DNA of 12,352 nucleotides, from NCBI GenBank assembly GCA_020718925.1, contig DYRC01000098.1:1-12352 (forward strand), given 5' to 3'. A model generated the notes under the pieces. It was not told the DNA's origin, ran no database searches, and was given only the letters and a program-made list of their open reading frames with translations. Shown here piece by piece: positions 6,792 to 12,352 of the stretch. The position numbers were made by a program, and so were the translations under genes. Each line of letters starts with the position of its first letter. The first letter of the stretch is position 1. This DNA is from Desulfonema limicola (GTDB lineage Bacteria > Desulfobacterota > Desulfobacteria > Desulfobacterales > DYRC01).

Positions 6792-8816
6792 TTAACGGTT
6801 TGTTGATGATGAAGCTGTCGGCAATTCAATCATCGCCTTCGCTCCCATTCCGATTCCTTTGCTTTCAAGCCTGATTGTTCCGCCATAAGCTTCAATGATT
6901 TCTCTGCATTGAAACAGCCCGAATCCCGAATCCCGGTTCTTGGTGCTGAATCCGGCATTGAAAAATGACTCTGCCAAATCAGATGCAAATCCTATACCAT
7001 TATCTTCGATTGTAATCCATAAGCTTTCATCTTTAAATTCCGCAGAAATACTGACGTTGCGGTTTTCTTTTATATCCGTCTGATCAAACGCTTCGCAGGC
7101 ATTTTTTAACACATTGAGAAATACTCTTAACAGCTTTGTACGATCTCCTGAAATCTGGGGAAGATCAGGCGAAATTGAGCGTAAAATTTCAATGCCGCGT
7201 TTTTCAAATCCGGCATAACTCATTGACAGCGCATCGTCAATCAGCTTTGCCGGATCTGATAACTGACGTTTTCCGGTCTGACCATCTCTGACATATTGAC
7301 GCTGAAGATGAAGTATCTCATTGATATGGCTGATGATTTTTGCCATATTCCGATAATCGGAATGTAAAGAATTGATATGAGATTCCAGATACTTTATTAA
7401 TTCCCGAACAAAAACCAGCAATGCTTCTCCTTTGCCGGGACCTAATGCTTCTGTCAACGCCTCACGCTTTTGTTCGATCATTTTTTCAAGTTTTGTCAGC
7501 ATCGGCAATTCCTGCCAATCTTTTTCGCCCAAAAGCCGCGATACCGTAGTTCCCACGCCGGTGATGGCGTTTCCGACATCGTGCAGTACACTGCTTGCCA
7601 CTTCCAATTTTCCGCGCTGCAATGCTTCCTGTTCTGCGACCTCCTGAACTTTAAGCCGATACTGCTCCTGTTCGGTAATATCAAGAATCGCTCCTTCAAT
7701 ATAATCAGGATACAAAACAGCATTCAATGTGAGATGTCTTTCTTGTCCCTTTCGGTCTTTGATAAGAAGCTCAATACCTTCAATTTTCCCATCGTTGTAC
7801 AGTTTTTGGACTAATTCAGCCCGGCGATTCTGCATGACATAAGATTTTATCGGAACAAATTCAGCTATAAATGCTTCTGTTGATTCATAATCAAATATTT
7901 TCGCCGTAGCCGGATTTGCCGCCAGCACCTGAGAACCATCCAGCGTAGTTCGGAAAATTCCCACCAGCGCAGTGTTAAACAGATTTTTATACTGCTCTTC
8001 GCTGTCTTTAATCTGCCTGAACATCAACTGAAACGGATGGCGCAGTCCGGTTTCAATAACAGATTTATAAACCAGATAAAAAGAAATAATTTTGGCATAA
8101 TGCCCGACCAGATTGGAAAAGCCGTAATTGTCAATATAAAACGTGAAGGCAAGCTCGCTGACGATAGTAAAAACAATAGACCACAGCAGCAATTGATAAA
8201 TTCCTGCATTGAATTGTCTGCGGTTTTTATATAACGCAATCAGCGAAATTGTCAGAATAATGCAGATGATATACTCGCTGATAATCTTGAACTGCGTCTG
8301 CCCTTTTCCTTCCACAAAGCAGATCGGAAATATTTTCCAGTAAAATACAGACGCTAAAATCAGCGCGGTCAGAATCGTGTAAATGATCATCAACAAATTA
8401 TAGGATATTTTTCTCTTATTTCCGGCAAACATGCAGAACAGAAGAAGTGTGATGCTTTCCAGAAATCTTGCGCCGATCCAAAGCTGGTTGGCATAAAAAT
8501 CATAATCCGTAAAGATTTTCATGCCTTTGTAACCCAGAGTATGAAACAGATCAATCACGCCCACAAAAAAATAGGCAATGCCCAGATACACCAGATAGTG
8601 ATTTTCAGTATGTTCTTTGGTGTTCCATGCAATCATAAACAGCCCGCAGGCAATGATGATGCTGAATAATTCTGCAAGGCAGTGAAATAACAGATAACTA
8701 TAAAGGCTGGTCAGATACAGCCCGACAACGACCATACCGCCTATCACCATATCTGAAAGCTTGTTGCGGAATATGCCTGCGTAATGTTCCGGCTTTACCC
8801 AGGGGCGAACCAGCAT
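6792..8816 (-). CDS. MASE3-PAS sensor histidine kinase; N-terminus carries an MscS remnant
   Basis: From ATG 8816 (two bases after the mscS stop) the product has 674 residues. GTG 8837 is the other possible start, giving 681. Neither has a clear ribosome-binding site. A hydrophobic MASE3-type sensor fills about 25-255, with the family hallmarks SLYSYLLFHCLAELFSI, IDLFHTLGYKGM and LWIGARFLES. A PAS domain spans about 275-385, ending in the usual DITEQ. The transmitter has H412 in LHDVGN, an N box (NVLKNACEAF, N572), D605NGIGF and SGFGL. It should sit in the inner membrane. The first 20 or so residues, LVRPWVKPEHYAGIFRNKL, are not part of MASE3. They are the C-terminal segment of an MscS channel and suggest a fusion broken by a frameshift at 8849-8851. 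The cognate regulator is not in the window. Confidence 0.88.
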   Translation of the reverse strand: MLVRPWVKPEHYAGIFRNKLSDMVIGGMVVVGLYLTSLYSYLLFHCLAELFSIIIACGLFMIAWNTKEHTENHYLVYLGIAYFFVGVIDLFHTLGYKGMKIFTDYDFYANQLWIGARFLESITLLLFCMFAGNKRKISYNLLMIIYTILTALILASVFYWKIFPICFVEGKGQTQFKIISEYIICIILTISLIALYKNRRQFNAGIYQLLLWSIVFTIVSELAFTFYIDNYGFSNLVGHYAKIISFYLVYKSVIETGLRHPFQLMFRQIKDSEEQYKNLFNTALVGIFRTTLDGSQVLAANPATAKIFDYESTEAFIAEFVPIKSYVMQNRRAELVQKLYNDGKIEGIELLIKDRKGQERHLTLNAVLYPDYIEGAILDITEQEQYRLKVQEVAEQEALQRGKLEVASSVLHDVGNAITGVGTTVSRLLGEKDWQELPMLTKLEKMIEQKREALTEALGPGKGEALLVFVRELIKYLESHINSLHSDYRNMAKIISHINEILHLQRQYVRDGQTGKRQLSDPAKLIDDALSMSYAGFEKRGIEILRSISPDLPQISGDRTKLLRVFLNVLKNACEAFDQTDIKENRNVSISAEFKDESLWITIEDNGIGFASDLAESFFNAGFSTKNRDSGFGLFQCREIIEAYGGTIRLESKGIGMGAKAMIELPTASSSTNR

Positions 8817-8818
8817 TT

Positions 8819-9490
8819 TTATGTTCGCATTGCCCACGATGTCCGCAACCCAATATCAGGCGCAGGGCTTTTCAATACCTTCGGATTCCTATCCAATATT
8901 TCCGCAACGATTTTTCTTGTTTTGTCTATATCATCCGAGTAATTGATGGTGAACGTGAACTCCTGCCTGAGACTTCCCTGAGAAGAATAATTGATGATTT
9001 TGTCCGCCGTGATTTTGGAATTGGGAACAATGATGGTTTTGTTATCCGGTGTGATCAGTACTGTTGTAAAAATCTGAACTTCTTTGACAACACCTGTTAC
9101 TCCGCCGCCTTCAACAAGGTCTCCCACTTTGATCGGGCGGAAAAACATCATCATCACGCCTGAAGCAAAATTGGAGAGCGAATTTTGCAATGCCAAGCCG
9201 ACTGCCAAGCCTGCCGCACCTAAAATGGCGATAAACGATGTGGTCTGAACCCCCAACTGCCCCAGCGCGGCAATCACCACAACGGTCATCAATGCGATAT
9301 AAGACAAACTGCTGATAAACGAGGTCAGCGTTTCATCCGTATTCGCTTTTTTCATTATTTTTTCAATAATGTGTGTGATTGCGCCCGCAGCCCATCGCCC
9401 GATAACAAATACCGCAACTGCCGCAACAAATTTCAACCCGAAAACCGCAATCAGTTCCTTTGCCCTTGAAATCAACCCTTCAACATTCAT
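8819..9490 (-). CDS. Mechanosensitive channel of the MscS family, C-terminus frameshifted
   Basis: This 223-residue inner-membrane protein would open under membrane tension to release solutes in osmotic downshock. Hydrophobic segments lie at about 12-35, 62-85 and 88-115. The third is the pore helix, with the Gly/Ala pattern ILGAAGLAVGLALQNSLSNF, followed by the family-typical FFRPIKVGDLVE and the beta domain with TPDNKTIIVPNSKI. E. coli MscS has 286 residues. Here the alignment stops at APDIG (G214), and the last nine residues (LRTSWAMRT) are off-frame. The missing piece, VADIVGNANIKMLVRPWVK, appears in the -1 frame from 8849. AGGA lies eight bases before ATG 9490. It is the first gene of the group leading to the kinase and the Kazal protein. 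Without its C-terminal cap region, the short form may not assemble normally. Confidence 0.87.
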   Translation of the reverse strand: MNVEGLISRAKELIAVFGLKFVAAVAVFVIGRWAAGAITHIIEKIMKKANTDETLTSFISSLSYIALMTVVVIAALGQLGVQTTSFIAILGAAGLAVGLALQNSLSNFASGVMMMFFRPIKVGDLVEGGGVTGVVKEVQIFTTVLITPDNKTIIVPNSKITADKIINYSSQGSLRQEFTFTINYSDDIDKTRKIVAEILDRNPKVLKSPAPDIGLRTSWAMRT

Positions 9491-9510
9491 GTTTTCATCC
9501 TGTTTTTTTA

Positions 9511-9591
9511 CCTAACCCCCCTGCCCCCCTTCCCTGAAAGTGAAGGGGGAAGAACTCCCCTCTCCTTTCAGGGGAGGGGCTGGGGGTGGGG
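9511..9591. repeat. GC-rich double-hairpin repeat, copy 2
   Basis: The element has the same layout as the copy at 5218-5302. An outer CCTAACCCCCCTGCCCCCC arm pairs with GGGGCTGGGGGTGGGG, with inner hairpins TTCCCTGAAAGTGAA and CCCCTCTCCTTTCAGGGGAG. It starts immediately after the TGA (9592-9594) of the YwqK-like gene and ends about 20 bases before the mscS start. It therefore fills nearly all the space between two transcription groups. Confidence 0.85.
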
Positions 9592-10224
9592 TCATAAATT
9601 TAATCTGAAAAACTCCTCCGGTTTTTTCTTTTTCCAATTTTGCAGGTATTCTTCCGTCTTGCCGACCTGCTTGCCTGCCTTAAAAAACTTCTTTTCTCGG
9701 ATCATCCCGTTCTCAAAATAGCCGATTGCCGGACCTTCTGCCAGACCTGCTTCATAATATGTTCTCTGCAATACCTGACCGGACTTGTAATAGTCAGTTT
9801 TTTGACCGTGCAGTCTGCCATTCTGATAAATCGCCTCAGACAGCAGACCGCCTTCTTCAGTGTACCAGATGGATTTTCCATGAAGCTTGTCTGCCTTATA
9901 CTGCTCAATACCCATAAGCAAACCGGTTTTGAGATTGTAATGCCGCGACTCTCCGTCCCGAAAGCCGTCAGCGTACATGAACTTTGCCTGCATCTTTCCG
10001 GCTTCGTATATCGTCATCATGCCATGCAGTATTCCGTCTTTGAAATGAGATTCCATGACCGGCAGCCCACGCTCATCATACGCCGAAAAGACGCCGTTCA
10101 GCTTGCCGTTTTTGAAATTCGATATGCTGACCAACTGCCCGTTGTCATTATGACTTCTGATTTCACCGCTTAACGGCGGCTCATCCGGCTCAGGTATTTC
10201 AACTTCTTGGCTGATTTCGCTCAT
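9592..10224 (-). CDS. YwqK-family protein with MORN-2-type repeats
   Basis: The product has 210 residues. From about residue 19 to 195 it is built of roughly eight repeats of 20-24 residues with the pattern NGxLxxxxxYKxGxLHGxxxxY, for example FKNGKLNGVFSAYDERG, FKDGILHGMMTIYEAG and YQNGRLHGQKTDYYKSG. These are MORN-variant repeats as in YwqK. Such proteins are often labelled antitoxins, but the repeats only show a beta-hairpin surface structure, and no toxin gene is beside it. No signal peptide or membrane segment is seen. The N-terminus is acidic and the C-terminus is rich in lysine. ATG 10224 follows directly on the TAA of the zinc-ribbon gene (TAAATG), so the two are probably co-translated. 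Function is unknown. Confidence 0.8.
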   Translation of the reverse strand: MSEISQEVEIPEPDEPPLSGEIRSHNDNGQLVSISNFKNGKLNGVFSAYDERGLPVMESHFKDGILHGMMTIYEAGKMQAKFMYADGFRDGESRHYNLKTGLLMGIEQYKADKLHGKSIWYTEEGGLLSEAIYQNGRLHGQKTDYYKSGQVLQRTYYEAGLAEGPAIGYFENGMIREKKFFKAGKQVGKTEEYLQNWKKKKPEEFFRLNL

Positions 10225-10473
10225 TTATCGTATCGGTTTTGCTTTCCGATCTCCCAAAGGCTCGTTGCATTTGGGGCAGCGTCCCGCATATCGGCTGATC
10301 TGTCCCTGCCATCCGCAGCTTTGACAGCGTACAATCTGAGCATGTTCGCTGACCTCTTCGCTTGTGAAAAACATTTTTACTATTTTCCAAATAATCAGAA
10401 TCGCAATCAGCCCGATAGCGTAGGGCAGCAAATCTTTGACGGTGTAAGTTCCGAAAACTATCATATCCAGCAT
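10225..10473 (-). CDS. Small membrane-anchored zinc-ribbon protein
   Basis: This 82-residue protein has one hydrophobic helix at about 15-36 (LLPYAIGLIAILIIWKIVKMFF). A zinc ribbon follows, with CQSC at 50-53 and CPKC at 66-69, and then a short basic tail (DRKAKPIR). The start is ATG 10473, with AGGAG six bases upstream. ATG 10464 is possible but less well placed. It lies nine bases after the ketopantoate-reductase-like gene and abuts the YwqK-like gene, so it is the middle gene of a three-gene unit. I do not recognise a named family. The layout suggests a cytoplasmic metal site tethered to the inner membrane. Confidence 0.75.
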   Translation of the reverse strand: MLDMIVFGTYTVKDLLPYAIGLIAILIIWKIVKMFFTSEEVSEHAQIVRCQSCGWQGQISRYAGRCPKCNEPLGDRKAKPIR

Positions 10474-10482
10474 ACTATTCTC

Positions 10483-11415
10483 CTATCGTATCCGATGTTC
10501 TGATGTGGCTTCCAATGCCTCAATGATGTCGGACAGAAAACAATTGCAGGGCGTGGGAATGCCCAATTCCTGTCCTTTTCTCACAATTGCCTGATTAATC
10601 ACGCTGATTTCGGTCTGCCTGCTGTTTAAAATATCCTGCAACATGCTTGCCCGGTTTTTGGCAGTTGCGGCGCAGACTTTTTTCACCTGCTCCAGCGGAG
10701 ACGGATATGGAATAGCAATGCCTGAAGCGTTGGCAACTGCAACCGCTTCTTCAACCGCGCAAGCCATAATTTTTTCACATTGCGGGGTAATGCCCAGAAT
10801 ACCGTTTTGTACCCGCAGAATGGCTGTCAGCGCATTGATGCCGACATTGATAATCAGCTTTCCCCAGATCAGATTGTCCGCATTTTCCGTCAGACTGACC
10901 GGTATGCCTGCGGATTCAAAGGTTTTTACAATATCGCTCAGCAAAATTTCTTTTCCTGGCAGCATTGCAATTGTGGTGGTGCCGACTCCCGCATGACGCA
11001 CCCGCCCCGGAGCCAGCATGGTTGCGCCGTGAGAGGTAACGCCTGCCACCGCCCGCCCCCCCCTGCCTATGATGTTTTCGATGATCTCAAGATTGCCCAT
11101 CCCGTTTTGCAGGGTCAAGGCGATTCCGTCCTGACGAAGCAGAGACTTGGCGATATGGGCTGCGCTTTCGGTATCATAAGATTTTGTAAAGATCAATGCC
11201 AGATCAATGCCGGCAGAAATATCTTTCGGATTTGTTGTGGCAGAGGGATGAAAGGTCTGAGCCGACCCATCGTTTTTTTCAATGATAAGACCGTGTTCCC
11301 GGATTGCCCGGACATGCTCTTCAGACCTGCGGATTAAATGCAGTTCTGCGGTTTTGGAAAGAAATCCCCCGAACAGCGATCCCATTGCGCCCGCGCCGAT
11401 AATTGCGATTCTCAT
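10483..11415 (-). CDS. panE: 2-dehydropantoate 2-reductase (ketopantoate reductase) family
   Basis: The enzyme reduces ketopantoate to pantoate with NADPH, a step towards pantothenate and coenzyme A. The 310 residues cover both domains. The Rossmann fold begins with GAGAMG at 7-12. K78 in FTKSYDT and N104 in LQNGMGN follow the family pattern. The catalytic lysine is K186 (WGKLIINVGINALTAI), with N190 and N194 nearby. SMLQD at 257-261 and E269 in RQTEISVING-like RQTEISVINQ match substrate-binding positions. The start ATG 11415 has AAGGA eight bases upstream. It is the first gene before the zinc-ribbon and YwqK-like genes, neither of which has a known link to coenzyme A. No other pantothenate gene is nearby, and the family includes members with other substrates, so the exact substrate is not certain. 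Confidence 0.87.
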   Translation of the reverse strand: MRIAIIGAGAMGSLFGGFLSKTAELHLIRRSEEHVRAIREHGLIIEKNDGSAQTFHPSATTNPKDISAGIDLALIFTKSYDTESAAHIAKSLLRQDGIALTLQNGMGNLEIIENIIGRGGRAVAGVTSHGATMLAPGRVRHAGVGTTTIAMLPGKEILLSDIVKTFESAGIPVSLTENADNLIWGKLIINVGINALTAILRVQNGILGITPQCEKIMACAVEEAVAVANASGIAIPYPSPLEQVKKVCAATAKNRASMLQDILNSRQTEISVINQAIVRKGQELGIPTPCNCFLSDIIEALEATSEHRIR

Positions 11416-11430
11416 GGCTTTTTTCCTTTT

Positions 11431-11556
11431 TACCCCTCCCCCAGCCCCTCCCCTGAAAGGAGAGGGGAGTTCTGATTACTCCCCTTTCCCCGAAACGGAG
11501 AGGGTGGGGCTGATTACTCCCCCTTCCCTTTCAGGGAAGGGGGCTGGGGGGTTAGG
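11431..11556. repeat. GC-rich hairpin repeat, copy 3 (extended, three hairpins)
   Basis: This is a longer version of the copies at 5218-5302 and 9511-9591. Its hairpins are CCCCTCCCCTGAAAGGAGAG, CCCCTTTCCCCGAAACGGAG and CCCCCTTCCCTTTCAGGGAA. The phrase CTGATTACTCCCC occurs twice, near 11472 and 11511, about 39 bases apart, which points to an internal duplication. The left arm TACCCCTCCCCCAGCCCC pairs with GGGGGCTGGGGGGTTA on the right. It lies between the presumed promoter region and the start of panE, in the leader of that unit. Confidence 0.8.
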
Positions 11557-11740
11557 TTAGATATTCGATTAATTTTTCTGTTCCGTATCTCAATAAATTA
11601 TAGAAAAACAAGCTTTTTCAAAATTGTTAGTTATAGCGGCATGTTCCAGCGATTGTGAATCAACAGTTTCAGGATAGATTTTTTTATTCGTAATCTGATT
11701 TCACATGTTTTCCTCTATTCAGATTGATGATGGTTTTTCA
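11557..11740. other. AT-rich intergenic region between the nuclease and panE groups
   Basis: About 180 bases without a convincing gene on either strand. Together with the repeat at 11431-11556 this makes a non-coding stretch of about 325 bases (11416-11740). It is visibly richer in A and T than the panE group. It must hold the end of the nuclease transcript and probably the promoter of the panE group. No clear intrinsic terminator was seen. Confidence 0.6.
11597..11621 (-). promoter_or_regulatory. Weak promoter candidate for the panE group
   Basis: On the - strand a perfect TATAAT (11602 to 11597) is preceded by TTGAAA (11621 to 11616), but the spacing is only 13 bases, shorter than the usual 16-18. 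At 17 bases the -35 position is AATTTT, a poor match. It is the best -10 box in the spacer and faces panE, about 180 bases away across the repeat element. Confidence 0.3.
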
Positions 11741-12352
11741 TTACTCTTGGCTTTTCCGGATTAATTTTTGTTGAGCGATTTCTACTGCCTTATGCAATTT
11801 TTCCTGCAACAGTTTTTTTGATGGTAATACGGTAAGATATTCGGCTATTCGTATATTGCTTTTGTCTAATTGCATCAATTCGATGTGTTCTTCATTTTTG
11901 CCTGTGCAGAGAATCAAGCCGATAGGCGTATTTTCGCCTTCTACCTGCTCATATTTTTCCAGATAGCGTAAATACAACTCCATTTGTCCTTTGAAACCGG
12001 CTTCAAATTCACCGATTTTCAAATCAATCGCAAGCAGACATTTTAATCTGCGGTGATAAAATAATAGGTCAATGTAATAGTCCCGGTTATCAACCGTAAG
12101 GCGTTTCTGACGAGCTAAAAAAGCAAAGTCGCTGCCCAATTCAGTAATAAAATTTTGTAACTCTGCAATAATAGAACTTTCCAAATCTTTTTCAGAATAA
12201 TAACTGTCTTTCAACCCCAGAAAATCAAGAAAATAGGGGTCTCTGAATACCAAATCAGGGCTTAGTTTCTGCTCGTTTTTCAACAATTTCAAATCGTTCA
12301 GGATAGTTTCTTCAGGCTTTCTGCTTATCGCGGTTCTTTCGTAAAGCATGGA
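11741..12352 (-). CDS. YhcG/DUF1016-type PDDEXK nuclease domain protein, 5' end beyond the window
   Basis: The frame is still open at the window edge (the codon before ATG 12349 is Ser, as in the family's SxxYERTxxSxxP segment), so this is the C-terminal part of a protein usually about 340 residues long. The 203 visible residues contain the nuclease core: E63 in SSIIAEL, then a beta strand ending at D94 (YYIDLLFYHRRL), then D109-x-K111 (LLAIDLKIG), followed by QMELYLRYL. This is the D...(D/E)xK pattern of PDDEXK nucleases. Family members are widespread, often near mobile DNA or restriction genes, and are thought to act on DNA. The N-terminal DUF1016 domain is not visible. Base composition is more AT-rich than in the genes to its left, which may indicate separate acquisition. 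It ends at TAA 11741-11743. Confidence 0.85.
   Translation of the reverse strand, partial: SMLYERTAISRKPEETILNDLKLLKNEQKLSPDLVFRDPYFLDFLGLKDSYYSEKDLESSIIAELQNFITELGSDFAFLARQKRLTVDNRDYYIDLLFYHRRLKCLLAIDLKIGEFEAGFKGQMELYLRYLEKYEQVEGENTPIGLILCTGKNEEHIELMQLDKSNIRIAEYLTVLPSKKLLQEKLHKAVEIAQQKLIRKSQE

Noticed and set aside
6776..6829. Earlier start for the Cna-B/Kazal protein at 6829
   Set aside because: It would overlap the kinase stop and place 18 charged residues before the signal peptide. ATG 6775 has a well-spaced AGGAG.
8843..8860. Programmed -1 frameshift site in mscS
   Set aside because: ATTGGGTTG is not a standard slippery heptamer, and no clear pseudoknot was seen. A missing base is simpler, though it cannot be proven here.
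9592..10473. Toxin-antitoxin pair formed by the YwqK-like gene and the zinc-ribbon gene
   Set aside because: The antitoxin label comes only from naming of YwqK-like proteins. The small neighbour has a zinc ribbon and a membrane helix but no toxin family signature.

Overview
The window reads as chromosomal DNA of a Gram-negative bacterium of moderate GC content. The likely group is the former Deltaproteobacteria (Desulfobacterota). This rests on the mix of gene families (MASE3-PAS histidine kinase, secreted protein with Kazal and Cna-B-like domains, YwqK/MORN-2 protein, thioredoxin 2) and on dispersed GC-rich hairpin repeats of a kind I recall from large sulfate-reducer genomes. The placement is an inference from memory, not a search result.

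Layout. Positions 1-800 hold mobile-element debris: the C-terminal end of an IS630-like transposase on the + strand, and a 3'-truncated ISAs1-like transposase on the - strand with its promoter and outer terminus intact. Every other gene is on the - strand, so transcription runs from high to low coordinates. Reading in that direction: a YhcG/DUF1016-type PDDEXK nuclease cut by the window edge (11741-12352); a ketopantoate-reductase-like gene, a small membrane zinc-ribbon gene and a YwqK/MORN-2 gene (11415-9592); an MscS channel, a MASE3-PAS histidine kinase and a secreted Cna-B/Kazal protein (9490-5303); and a five-gene overlapping cluster of receiver-histidine kinase, AdoMet decarboxylase, spermidine synthase, PNPOx-like flavoprotein and thioredoxin 2 (5194-878).

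The last three groups are separated by copies of a GC-rich inverted-repeat element (11431-11556, 9511-9591, 5218-5302). Two copies begin immediately after the stop codon of the gene upstream of them, so the element appears to mark operon boundaries.

Most notable points. (1) The AdoMet decarboxylase is of the eukaryotic (human AMD1) class. All catalytic residues are present, but two residues of the putrescine-activation site are changed. It forms a spermidine pathway with the overlapping spermidine synthase. (2) The mscS gene loses its frame at a G run (8849-8851). Its missing C-terminal segment is found in the -1 frame at the N-terminus of the downstream histidine kinase, so one added base would give a continuous MscS-MASE3-PAS-histidine kinase protein of about 899 residues. 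This could be a real fusion broken by mutation, a sequencing error, or a frameshifted gene. (3) A two-component protein is translationally linked to polyamine and thiol-redox genes. I see no clear new defence or CRISPR-like system. The MscS-kinase junction is the best candidate for something undescribed.
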